Shown: one piece after another, positions 18,428 through 26,429 of the stretch
How positions within the stretch are numbered: the first letter of the stretch is position 1
Layout: each line of letters begins with the position of its first letter
Origin: JAAYJM01 sp964498585
GTDB taxonomy: Bacteria; Bacteroidota; Ignavibacteria; Kapaibacteriales; UBA2268
NCBI GenBank assembly: GCA_964498585.1
Contig: CAZCHH010000002.1
Coordinates: 1 to 64,000, forward strand
Direction: 5' to 3'
DNA length: 64,000 nucleotides
The notes under the pieces: generated by a model
The model's database searches: none
Told to the model about the DNA's origin: nothing
The model's input: only the letters and a program-made list of their open reading frames with translations
Program-made: the position numbers and the translations under genes

Positions 18428-18589
18428 TGCAATTCTCCTCGAATTTTTAAAATTTTTATATTGTTAAATTTAAAACAAAAAATCATTTAAAACAAATTTT
18501 TTTAAAATAGGGATTCTTTTTGATTAGAAAAGGAATTTGGCGTAATGTAGTTTATCATATTCCCAAGTTGAAAAAAGGAAAAAAAGAAA

Positions 18590-18619
18590 ATCAACACACG
18601 GATTGACCCGTGTGTTGAT
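18590..18619 (-). terminator. Terminator after the amino acid lyase gene
   Basis: Perfect 12-bp arms ATCAACACACGG/CCGTGTGTTGAT with a 6-nt loop. On the minus strand the hairpin is followed by a T-rich tract (TTTTCTTTTTTTCC). It lies 36 nt past the lyase stop. Confidence 0.8.
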
Positions 18620-18654
18620 AATGCTAAAGATGAAAAATCTTTAATTAATTAGTA

Positions 18655-20178
18655 CTATTCCAAGCTACCGACTTTATTTTCTACGGCTTCCAAGATTTCG
18701 CAACTCTTTACAAGTGCTTTCATCTTGTTATGGTCGTTATAAAGAGGTCTGTCTATGTCAAGGAAATCAACGTGCTTGCGTATTGTCTGTTTTGCAGTTG
18801 CAACGCCATCGCCGTTTTGGAAATCGCGAATATCTAATGCCTGGGCAGCAGCCATAAATTCAATACCGATAATGCCATAAGCGTTATCAAGTATTTGTCC
18901 GTTTTTAATTGCAGTATTCATTCCCATAGAAACGAAATCTTCCTGGTCGGCAGCAGCTGGAATTGACTGGATTGAAGCAGGAGCAGAAAGAATGCGTTGT
19001 TCAACAATTAATGAATCAGCAGTATATTGGCTAAGCATCAAACCTGAGAACATACCTGCACCTTTGGTTAAGAAAGCTGGAAGCCCAACGCTAAGAGCTG
19101 GATTAAGCAATCTGTTCAAGCGGCGCTCTGAAAGGACGCAAACCATAGTAACAGCTGCGCCAGCCATATCCATTGGTAATGCAACGGGTGAACCCTGGAA
19201 ATTTGCTCCTGTCAAGGTAAGGTTTTCTTCTGGAATGAAAATAGGATTATCACCCACACCATTGAGTTCAATTTCTACCTGTGAGCGGGCGTAAGCCAAA
19301 GCATCATGGGCAGCACCGATTACCTGTGGAGTAGAACGCATTGAATAAGCATCTTGCACTTTGGTTTTTATTTTGCCAGTATGCAAATCACTGTTTGTTA
19401 TACATTTAAGAATTGCATTAGCACTGCGTTGGGCGCCAACAAAACCGCGTAATTGATGAAGTTTAACGTTGTATGGCTTCAAATTTGCAAGAAGAGCTTC
19501 AAGAGACATAGAGGCAGCAATTTCTGCCTGCTTCAAAACTCTGTTGAAATCGTAAAGATGAATAGCGCTCATTGCTGTTAAAAGGTTGGAACCGTTGATT
19601 GTAGCAAGTCCGTCACGTGCCTGCAGTCCGGGTATAGGAATACCGGCTTTTTCCAATGCAACTTTGCCGGGAAGACGTTCGCCCTGATAAAATGCTTCAC
19701 CTTCACCCATCATAAGCAATGCGACCTGAGACATAGGAGCTAAATCGCCGCATGCTCCGACAGAACCCTTTTGACAAACAACTGGAGTAACTCCTTTATT
19801 TAGCATATCAACAAGAGTTTGAGTAATATTGATTCTGCAACCTGAATTTCCATGTGCGTGAACGTTAATGCGTCCAGCCATAGCTCCGCGAACGTATTCA
19901 ATAGGAGCTGGGTCGCCAATACCGGCAGAATGGTTGTAAATCAAATATTTCTGAAATTCGCTTACTTGTTCGTCAGTTAAAATGATTTCTGAAAATTCAC
20001 CGATACCGGTGTTGATACCATACATAATTTCGTGCTGCTGAATTTTTACTTCAAGCATTTCACGGCATTTGTTAATTCGTTCAATAGCTGCTGGAGCAAG
20101 TTCTACTTTCTCGCCATCACGAGCTATTTTTACAATTTTTTCAATAGTTAAATTGCTACCATCTAATATTATAGACAT
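18655..20178 (-). CDS. Aromatic amino acid ammonia-lyase (HutH/PAL family) with variant MIO motif
   Basis: Cytoplasmic MIO-dependent lyase releasing ammonia from an aromatic amino acid, most likely histidine (HutH reaction to urocanate). The 507 residues align with HutH so closely that key positions keep its numbering: Y53, H83, N195, then Y278, R281, F327 and E413. The MIO loop normally reads Ala-Ser-Gly; here it is GSVGACGDLAPM, with Cys at 143. The usual QEDHVSMG reads QEDFVSMG. These changes leave the substrate open (histidine, or another aromatic amino acid or aminomutase activity). No hutU, hutI or hutG is nearby. It lies 19 nt downstream of a C1 peptidase gene. Confidence 0.85.
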   Translation of the reverse strand: MSIILDGSNLTIEKIVKIARDGEKVELAPAAIERINKCREMLEVKIQQHEIMYGINTGIGEFSEIILTDEQVSEFQKYLIYNHSAGIGDPAPIEYVRGAMAGRINVHAHGNSGCRINITQTLVDMLNKGVTPVVCQKGSVGACGDLAPMSQVALLMMGEGEAFYQGERLPGKVALEKAGIPIPGLQARDGLATINGSNLLTAMSAIHLYDFNRVLKQAEIAASMSLEALLANLKPYNVKLHQLRGFVGAQRSANAILKCITNSDLHTGKIKTKVQDAYSMRSTPQVIGAAHDALAYARSQVEIELNGVGDNPIFIPEENLTLTGANFQGSPVALPMDMAGAAVTMVCVLSERRLNRLLNPALSVGLPAFLTKGAGMFSGLMLSQYTADSLIVEQRILSAPASIQSIPAAADQEDFVSMGMNTAIKNGQILDNAYGIIGIEFMAAAQALDIRDFQNGDGVATAKQTIRKHVDFLDIDRPLYNDHNKMKALVKSCEILEAVENKVGSLE

Positions 20179-20197
20179 AAAAACCTCTTTTTAAAAA

Positions 20198-21424
20198 TTA
20201 AAATTTCTTTAAAATATCTTCCACTATAGAGCGATGAATCATAAAATTCATCATTTTTAGTTTTATATAGTCATAGTGATAAAAATAATATCCTTTGTTT
20301 GAACCATTTCTTGCTCCGCTACCAGAATCCTTTATAACAAACCAAACTCCATCTTTTGTTTCTTTTATACCAACGATGTGAATGCCGTGGTCATCTGTAG
20401 TTGTATTATTTGTAAAGCGGAATTGCCTTGCATTTTCGTCAATGTATTCAGAAGGAATGTCGAAAGTTGGAATGTATGCTACTTCACTGTGTGAATCGTA
20501 GCCCGGCTCAGATACATCGCCACCAATAACGGCGGTATAACCACTATTTAGTGCCTTTACAAATATTTTCATATATTCGTCAAGCGGGACATTGTAATAA
20601 TCTGAGCATTTCCACCAATTATCAGTAACTTCGTATTCCGCTTGAGTAAAATATGGTTTTTCCATTAAGGACATAAAGCTGACGTATTCATCTAAATTGA
20701 GTTTTACTTCATTATTCAAATATTCGAGTGGAGTTAATCTTGATTTATTTACTATTACTGATTCAGGTGGCGTTCCGAGGTGATAATTCAAAATTGATTT
20801 TATATTTTCAAGGATTTGCTCTTCATTCCAAAAATCCATTTCTTTAATTTTATTCAGGTAGTTTTCCATCTCCTTGATAAGTTTAGAATGGTCATGGAAT
20901 TTTTGTCCTTTTTTAAGTCCTGTATAAAACTCTGCTGGAACGCAACCGTATTGCTTCCAAATACGAGTAACGGCATTTTGTTGCGAACCTTCAGCAAAAG
21001 CAGAATTTCCGCGTTCACTAACGTAACGTCTTGCTTTTTCTACATATTCCCAATAGACAGTAAACATTTCAGAAAATTTTATTTCTTTGTTGTGTATTCT
21101 TTTTACTTCTGATTCAAGAAATGAGGTTCCGCAAAAACACCAGCAAGACCCCGTATTGCCCTGCGATATTGGTTCGTTATGCCACTGCGTTTTAAATTCA
21201 TTTATTGATTTGGGCAAATCCATACCATTAAAATCAACTTTGAAGCTTAATTTCTTTGGTTTTTCTTTTTCATCAAATTCTTTTATTCCTTTTAATATTT
21301 CCTGATAAAACTCATTTTTATAATCTATAAAATGTCCTTTATCTTTCTTCGGTTCTGCAGAATTCCCATTGTAATTTAATAATACAGCAATTACTATAAT
21401 TGTAAGAACTAATTTAATTTTCAT
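20198..21424 (-). CDS. Exported C1-family (bleomycin hydrolase-like) cysteine peptidase
   Basis: 408 residues, starting with a hydrophobic export signal (IKLVLTIIVIAVLLNY), so probably periplasmic or outer-surface. The papain-type centre is visible as QGNTGSCWCFCG, with oxyanion Q88 and nucleophile C94, and the His region is TDDHGIHIVGI. The third catalytic position, Asn in papain (ENSWG), reads KDSGSG here; I recall similar KDSG forms in other Bacteroidota C1 peptidases, so this may be family-typical. The length fits aminopeptidase C relatives. It probably feeds peptides or amino acids into the same pathway as the lyase that follows it. Confidence 0.82.
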   Translation of the reverse strand: MKIKLVLTIIVIAVLLNYNGNSAEPKKDKGHFIDYKNEFYQEILKGIKEFDEKEKPKKLSFKVDFNGMDLPKSINEFKTQWHNEPISQGNTGSCWCFCGTSFLESEVKRIHNKEIKFSEMFTVYWEYVEKARRYVSERGNSAFAEGSQQNAVTRIWKQYGCVPAEFYTGLKKGQKFHDHSKLIKEMENYLNKIKEMDFWNEEQILENIKSILNYHLGTPPESVIVNKSRLTPLEYLNNEVKLNLDEYVSFMSLMEKPYFTQAEYEVTDNWWKCSDYYNVPLDEYMKIFVKALNSGYTAVIGGDVSEPGYDSHSEVAYIPTFDIPSEYIDENARQFRFTNNTTTDDHGIHIVGIKETKDGVWFVIKDSGSGARNGSNKGYYFYHYDYIKLKMMNFMIHRSIVEDILKKF

Positions 21425-21690
21425 AATATCTCCGTTTAAAATAATTAATTACTTTTTTTATAAGAACAAAATAAATTTACAAATTAAAGATAAAATAAAT
21501 AAGTTACAAATGTTTATTTGTTGAGGTGTTGATTTGTTTAATTGTTGAATTGTTTATTCCAGTCATACTATAAACAAGTTGATAGCATGACTTTATACTC
21601 TTTTCGCACTAGTTTCTTAACTTTGCAAAAGTTTAAAATGTTTAGCTGTTCTACTTATCCCGTAGGGATAAAATATTTGTAATAATGCCT

Positions 21691-21700
21691 NNNNNNNNNN
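21691..21700. other. Run of 10 undetermined bases (scaffold gap)
   Basis: Ten consecutive N. The true gap length is unknown, and it lies inside repeat DNA, where assemblies usually break. Confidence 0.99.
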
Positions 21701-21746
21701 CTATCAGCTTGCTGCTCGTATGACTGGAAAAGCAAGAACTATTTTT

Positions 21747-21781
21747 AAGATGAACTCCACCTTCGAGGTGGAGTTCATCTT
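21747..21781. repeat. AGATG...CATCT family hairpin
   Basis: Perfect 16-bp arms, AAGATGAACTCCACCT and its complement, around a TCG loop. The outer AAGATG/CATCTT is shared with copies at 17122, 36478, 36732 and 61841. Confidence 0.75.
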
Positions 21782-22055
21782 TTAGTTCTTTCATGCTTCT
21801 ATTTCCCAAGCTCAACTTGGGAAAGTGATTGCTAAATGAATAACTAAATTTATTTTTATTCATAATCAAAAAAGTGAAAAAAATATTTGGTTTTAATTTT
21901 TTTTTTTTTTATGTTGCATTCAACGAAATTGACGATTAATTTAATACGACAAAAAGACTCAGACGAAAAAGTTAAATTTTAATAATATACACAAAAATTG
22001 CATCATCGATGCATTTATTACATTAATTATTTTTTTAAATTTTATCGGAGGATAT

Positions 22056-22724
22056 ATGTTAAAAACGCCTTTAAGATTAGTCTTAATTGCTATTATGCTG
22101 TGTTTGCAAATAAGCATTTCTTATTCTAATTCGACAAGCTGCCCAGATGATTATAATGAAGATTTGTGGACAGCTGCTATGTGCATCTGTGAACCCTGGC
22201 CTGGTGATTCATGGGGTTATGTAGGTTATCATTATAAAGATGAAGGAAGTAAAAGAAGAATTGTGATTGACTGGACAAATATCCATAATGGTTCAGATTT
22301 AAAAGAAAGCACAATAAAAGAGTTGCTGAATTTTCTTATCTGCAGAGATAAAGGATTCTTAAATAGCGACGGAGTAAAAGAAGTAGCTTTTTATAATCAG
22401 GTTGAATGTAAAATAGATTTATCCTGTAAGTATAAAGTTGTAAGTATGGAAGAGGGGGTACATTGCGACGACCCAACAATTGACCCCGGAATTTTTAATT
22501 ATAACAATGAATATTATGTTGAATATGTAAAACCAAAAACCTGTGGATATAAATGCTGTGAAAAAGTTTATAGTTATACTTGCATTTATAATGATTTGAG
22601 TGGGGAATACGACGTTACTTTTAATGGAATTACTAACAATATAATAACTGATTGCGAAAATTCTCAGACATATTACGATTGTAAAACTGGTTTACCAAAA
22701 TCATGCCATGCTGATTGTCCATAA
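22056..22724 (+). CDS. Cys-rich secreted protein, copy 1
   Basis: 222 residues with a signal peptide (LRLVLIAIMLCLQISISYS). The mature part starts with CPDDY and has about 17 Cys in paired arrangements: C-I-C, CKIDLSC, then KTCGYKCCEKVYSYTC, and a C-terminal SCHADCP. The same order (C...C, CGxxCCExVY, final CxxxC) recurs in 24214-24891 and in looser form in 61217-61804, so these are paralogues. The cysteines suggest a disulphide-stabilised extracellular fold. CGGAGG lies 7 nt before the ATG. It precedes the T9SS protein 22742-24202 by 17 nt. No named family is recognised. Confidence 0.75.
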   Translation: MLKTPLRLVLIAIMLCLQISISYSNSTSCPDDYNEDLWTAAMCICEPWPGDSWGYVGYHYKDEGSKRRIVIDWTNIHNGSDLKESTIKELLNFLICRDKGFLNSDGVKEVAFYNQVECKIDLSCKYKVVSMEEGVHCDDPTIDPGIFNYNNEYYVEYVKPKTCGYKCCEKVYSYTCIYNDLSGEYDVTFNGITNNIITDCENSQTYYDCKTGLPKSCHADCP

Positions 22725-22741
22725 AATAAAAAGGTGAAAAA

Positions 22742-24202
22742 ATGAAATATAAATTAATCATAGTTTTTCTGCTTTTAACTTCTTTTGCTTATTCTTATGA
22801 TTTGCACCTTGCCGATTATTCCTTCAATAGCATAGCCAATATGCAATATACTGATGTTAAAGACAATAACTTAGTTGTTTTGGGAATAAGGAATTATAAT
22901 GGTTTTGTTTTTCTTTATGATGGAAATCAGTGGCAAGAAATAGAAACTTTAATAAAAACAGATACAGGAGATGCTAAACTAATTGTTGATTATTTTTCAA
23001 AAATTGTTTTTGGCAAAAATAATGATTTATGGGTTAATGGTAAAAACTCACTTTACCACTATGAAAACAATGAGTGGAGAGAGTTTAAAATTGATGATAG
23101 TTTAGCAAGTATTAGAGAATATATGCAAATGACTGTGGATAATAATAATAAAGTATTTTTGGCAACTCAAATTCATATTAATACACCAAGATTTATGAGG
23201 GCTGAAATTCTTAAATTTGAAGATGGCAAATTTGTAGAAATTTACTCTAATGATTACTCTTTTTCATTTATAAATCTAACTTCAGGATTTTTTTCTTTTA
23301 AAATGGAGTGTATGCCAAATAACAATATCTTTTTAGTTAGAAATGTAAGGGCAGTAGATTCTGCTGCTGGTGAAAAAGATTTATATATAATCAAGCCAGA
23401 CTTATCAATTGAAAGGAGATGGCTTATGGCACCAGACAGCATTATAGACAATAAAGGTGTTACTCAAATCTACAAAGAAAGCGATAATAAAATTTGGTTC
23501 TGTTACGATGAAAAAACATATTATCCAAACGGAACTGAAAATCCACCTGTTTATTATAGTGCTGGCTTAAGTTTATACGAAAATGATAGTTGGTATATGA
23601 TGAATGAAAAAAATGGATTTTTTAAATCCCATCATGGAACGTATCCTTCAATTTATGGAATTGTAAAAACTGACTATGGAAAGTATTGGGCTTTTGGTGA
23701 AAAAAAAATGTTCAGTTTCGATTCTGATTATATAGTTGATACAACAAATTGGCAAACAATTATTGAAAACTCTGAGTATATAAGAACTAATGAAAATGTT
23801 TGGACTCAAGATTTAGTTTTTTCTTATTTAGAAAAAACTATTAATGAAACAACTGCTGGAACACCTGAATATAGGAGAATGGTAAAAACAAGTGATGGGA
23901 CTATTTGGATTATGTTTAATAAAGGTCTTTTAAAAGTAAATCCAACTTTTCTTTCAGTCCAGGAGTTTCAGGAAACAAATGAAAGTTTAATAGTTTATCC
24001 AAATCCAGCAAGTTCCGAACTTAATATTTCTGCAGAAAACTATCAAAGAGTAGAAATATATGACATAATGGGAAAATTAGTATTTTCCCAAAACGCAGCA
24101 ATTTCTCAAATAGATGTGTCTTCTCTTTCTCAAGGAACATATTATTTAAAAATATATTTCCAAAATAATTCTATTAAAAATTTGATGTTTATTAAAAAGT
24201 AA
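22742..24202 (+). CDS. Secreted propeller-like protein with T9SS sorting domain
   Basis: 486 residues: signal peptide (YKLIIVFLLLTSFAYS), then repeated segments such as NDLWVNGKNSLYHYENNEW, NKIWFCY and GTIWIMFNKGLLKV. These resemble the strand pattern of two-component-regulator or kelch-like beta-propeller blades. A type A T9SS sorting domain ends the protein (SLIVYPNPASSELNIS ... VEIYDIMGKLVFS ... LSQGTYYLKIYF ... FIKK). It should therefore cross the outer membrane by the Por system and be surface-attached or released. AAGGTG precedes the ATG by 5 nt. It sits between the two Cys-rich paralogues in one probable operon. Confidence 0.82.
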   Translation: MKYKLIIVFLLLTSFAYSYDLHLADYSFNSIANMQYTDVKDNNLVVLGIRNYNGFVFLYDGNQWQEIETLIKTDTGDAKLIVDYFSKIVFGKNNDLWVNGKNSLYHYENNEWREFKIDDSLASIREYMQMTVDNNNKVFLATQIHINTPRFMRAEILKFEDGKFVEIYSNDYSFSFINLTSGFFSFKMECMPNNNIFLVRNVRAVDSAAGEKDLYIIKPDLSIERRWLMAPDSIIDNKGVTQIYKESDNKIWFCYDEKTYYPNGTENPPVYYSAGLSLYENDSWYMMNEKNGFFKSHHGTYPSIYGIVKTDYGKYWAFGEKKMFSFDSDYIVDTTNWQTIIENSEYIRTNENVWTQDLVFSYLEKTINETTAGTPEYRRMVKTSDGTIWIMFNKGLLKVNPTFLSVQEFQETNESLIVYPNPASSELNISAENYQRVEIYDIMGKLVFSQNAAISQIDVSSLSQGTYYLKIYFQNNSIKNLMFIKK

Positions 24203-24213
24203 AAAGGTGTGTT

Positions 24214-24891
24214 ATGTTTAATATATTAAAGAAAAAATTGCTTTTAATATCTATTCTGAGTTCGTTATTTATTTCTTATAATCTATATTCTTCACCAACA
24301 GGAAATCCATGCGATGAAAATTGGGGCAATCCATTAACTATAGATTTTAATTCTCTTGCTACACAATATCCGAATTTAGGTTCAGTCATTTACTACCAGA
24401 GAACAAATCAATCCGGAGAAATTGAACTTAAATTCGATTGGAATTCCTTAGTGAATAATTTTCCTGGTGAAATTTCGAATACATCTTTGATGGATATATT
24501 TGAAAAATACTTAGTAAAACAAGTAGCTAATAATAATCCAACAAATGTTCATGTTCTATACAAGTCTAAATGTAAAACTGATGTAAAATGTACCATTCAT
24601 ATTGAAAGCAGTATGGCATCTGAATGTTGCGACGAAGGCTTTGAAGGTAATCCTACAAAATATGAAAAAAATTCGGAATGGTATTATGATAAAATTGAAT
24701 CAAGAGAATGTGGTGAAAAGTGTTGTGAAATAGTATATCAAATTGTGTTTTATTACGATACTATTAGAGAAAGTTGGTTTCCTTCTATAGCTGGTTCTTA
24801 TAAAAATGAATTAACAGATTGCATACCTATTGTAATTTACTATGATAGTGAAACAGGTTTACCACTACCTTGCACAGGGGGCTGTGAATAA
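24214..24891 (+). CDS. Cys-rich secreted protein, copy 2
   Basis: 225 residues, N-terminal signal (KKLLLISILSSLFISYNLYS). The layout matches copy 1: an N-terminal GNPCDENWGNP block, a helical FEKYL stretch, CKTDVKC, CCDEG, then ECGEKCCEIVYQIV, and a final LPCTGGCE. Compare copy 1 TCGYKCCEKVYSY and SCHADCP. It follows the T9SS protein by 11 nt with AAGGTG before the ATG, so the three genes form a compact unit. Overall identity between the two copies is low, implying an old duplication. The role is unknown; I infer an extracellular partner of the T9SS protein. Confidence 0.75.
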   Translation: MFNILKKKLLLISILSSLFISYNLYSSPTGNPCDENWGNPLTIDFNSLATQYPNLGSVIYYQRTNQSGEIELKFDWNSLVNNFPGEISNTSLMDIFEKYLVKQVANNNPTNVHVLYKSKCKTDVKCTIHIESSMASECCDEGFEGNPTKYEKNSEWYYDKIESRECGEKCCEIVYQIVFYYDTIRESWFPSIAGSYKNELTDCIPIVIYYDSETGLPLPCTGGCE

Positions 24892-24903
24892 AAAAATACT
24901 TCC

Positions 24904-24924
24904 TTCCCAAGTGCAACTTGGGAA
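24904..24924. repeat. TTCCCAAG/CTTGGGAA hairpin
   Basis: 8-bp arms around TGCAA. Similar copies: 21802-21824, about 36409-36430 (imperfect), and a half-copy near 18561. Confidence 0.65.
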
Positions 24925-24931
24925 AAAGTTG

Positions 24932-24985
24932 GCAATTTGAATTTGTAGAGAACAGGCATGCCTGTTCTCTACAAATTCAAATTGC
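24932..24985. repeat. Perfect 54-bp palindrome with no spacer
   Basis: Both 27-bp halves are exact complements around GGCATGCC. The core holds GTAGAGAACAGG / CCTGTTCTCTAC, the same outer frame as the GTAGAGACG palindrome at 36528-36555. It is followed by CATTTGGGC/GCCCAAATG (24993-25012), and 25051-25078 is the right end of a GTCATTCTGA-type element. Confidence 0.85.
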
Positions 24986-25091
24986 AAGGAAGCATTTGGG
25001 CTTGCCCAAATGTAACTAATAAGTGAGCAAGCTCATTTGCTTTATCAAGATGGATTCTGGCATACGTCAGCATTACACTTTTAGTGATGTA

Positions 25092-25350
25092 CTAATAATG
25101 GTATTTGCATGAAATGATAATAATAGAATTTTCAGTTACTTTATAAACCAAGCGATGTTCGTCAGTTATGTGCCTTGACCAGTATCCCTTATAATTATGC
25201 TTTAGTGGTTCTGGTTTTGATAAACCTGAAAAAAAGATTTCTTTGAGTTTCAAATATCACATTAACAATCTTTTTAAAAAGATTTTTGTCTTCTTTAGAT
25301 ATTTCGATAAATTCATTAAAAGCATCTGGTTGAAAAGCTATATCCCTCAT
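25092..25350 (-). pseudogene. yoeB: YoeB-like toxin with a one-base frameshift
   Basis: The start (MRDIAFQPDAFNEF) and, in another frame, the end (KPEPLKHNYKGYWSRHITDE ... IIIISCKYHY) both match the ribosome-dependent mRNA interferase YoeB/Txe. Removing one base from a run of seven T (plus-strand A run 25229-25235) joins them into an 85-residue protein with QRNLFSGLSKPEP at the join. The repaired protein has catalytic residues E47, R66, H84 and Y85, matching YoeB E46, R65, H83 and Y84. As given, it stops after 51 residues. The start overlaps the antitoxin stop (ATGA). A homopolymer sequencing error is a real alternative to an inactivating mutation. Confidence 0.85.
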
Positions 25351-25580
25351 AACATTTTCTCAATTTCTTCATTTTTTACTTCAATTAAATCTTTCCCTTC
25401 ATCAACATATTTCATTCTTTCAATTAGCATTTTATGATTCCGCTGGGAGCGACTTAGATATTCTGTTTCGTCGTGGCTTTCAACTGAAATAATCATCTGG
25501 TCTGTTTCAATAAGATTTTTAATTTGATTAATAAAACCAATATTTAATTCATCTTTACTTAATGTGAATGTTGCATACAT
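25347..25580 (-). CDS. Antitoxin of the YoeB-like module
   Basis: 77 residues, located directly upstream of the YoeB-like toxin with an ATGA overlap, the standard order for these modules. MYATFTLSKDELNIGFINQI resembles the N-terminal strand and helix of antitoxins paired with Txe/YoeB in Bacteroidota and cyanobacteria, with an acidic C-terminal tail (DLIEVKNEEIEKML) of the sort that wraps the toxin. The protein should bind and neutralise the toxin and repress its own operon. No operator is obvious in the upstream stretch. The antitoxin frame itself is intact although the toxin is not. Confidence 0.75.
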   Translation of the reverse strand: MYATFTLSKDELNIGFINQIKNLIETDQMIISVESHDETEYLSRSQRNHKMLIERMKYVDEGKDLIEVKNEEIEKML

Positions 25581-25636
25581 ATTTTTTCCTTTAACTTTTT
25601 AATTAAAAACGAATTTTTTTAATGAATATTTTATAG

Positions 25637-25926
25637 TTAATCTCTAACTCTCCCAAATTTACGTAATATTTTATATTTTTTTAATAAATATAGACCAGTA
25701 GAAGTTTATCTTGAATTTCATCTCAAATTATCTATTACGTATTTATCATTTAAGCATTTTGTGCTCTTTATTGGATATTACCTCCCAAATAAATTTGGGA
25801 GTTAATCTAAGAATTAGACTATCACCATAATTTATTATGGTGATTTACTAGCAGTAAGAAAAATGTATGCGTTTTCTTACTAAATAAATCCTTCTATTAC
25901 GTAAATTTGGGAGAGTTAGAGGTTAA
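25637..25926. mobile_element. MITE-like element with 31-bp terminal inverted repeats
   Basis: Left end TTAATCTCTAACTCTCCC... (25637-25667) and right end (25896-25926) are complementary at 30 of 31 positions. Between them is 228 bp without a gene, holding inner palindromes CTCCCAAATAAATTTGGGAG and CACCATAATTTATTATGGTG. No transposase is encoded. It sits directly beside a copy of another element (about 25960-26160). Confidence 0.75.
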
Positions 25927-25959
25927 TATATTTCTTAAATCTTAATTCAAGACTTGCAT

Positions 25960-26160
25960 AAAATTTGTTTCGCAATAAATATAGTTCTAAATTAAAAAAA
26001 TAATAATAAATAAAAATATAACCACGCAACTACCAAATAAATATGAGAGTTATTTTAAGAATAAGAGTTTCAATAAAATTTATTATTTTGACAAAAATTG
26101 AAATTATTCTTTAGAAGCAAATCTCGTAGCTCCTTTATTTTTGCTATTGGGTCTGGATTT
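25960..26160. repeat. Decayed copy of the 205-bp element seen at 55329-55533
   Basis: CGCAATAAATATAGTTCTAA, a middle with paired GAGAGTTATT and AAATTTATTATTTT, and CTCGTAGCTCCTTTATTTTT followed by GGGTCTGGA align with matching parts of 55329-55533. The outer inverted repeats are eroded. The rest of 26161-26429 is plain AT-rich sequence without a gene. Confidence 0.55.
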
Positions 26161-26429
26161 ATAAATTATTGAATTTTTTTGTTTTGGATGCTTAAAATAC
26201 TAAAGCCATAAATCTTTTATTCTTTTGAATATTAAATAAATTTATCTATTTTTGCATTATTGTTGATAAATAATTTGTATTCTTTAAATTTTATCTTTTT
26301 CAATAGTATTGATAATGTAAAAAATATAAATAAACTGAGTATTGAATACACTTTTGAATAATTAGTTGAATAAGATAAAGAGTATTCACTATCACTTGGG
26401 CAAAAATATTTGAAAGAAAAGAAAACACT

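Larger units (their letters stand above)
21425..22055. repeat. Intergenic region with hairpin repeats and an assembly gap
   Basis: It contains a GTCATACTAT...ATAGCATGAC hairpin (about 21563-21592), CCCGTAGGG (about 21659-21667), the 10-N run, a 16-bp-arm AGATG hairpin at 21747-21781, and TTTCCCAAG/CTTGGGAAA (21802-21824). Near 22000 there is a small TGCATCATCGATGCA palindrome. No complete gene is visible. An ORF running across the N run is not credible. Confidence 0.65.

Noticed and set aside
18655..20178. Assignment to a classical hut operon
   Set aside because: No hutU, hutI, hutG or hutC lies nearby and two active-site positions differ; only the lyase family is claimed.
21651..21869. 72-codon frame across the N run
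   Set aside because: It includes four unknown residues and lies in hairpin DNA; composition is not protein-like.
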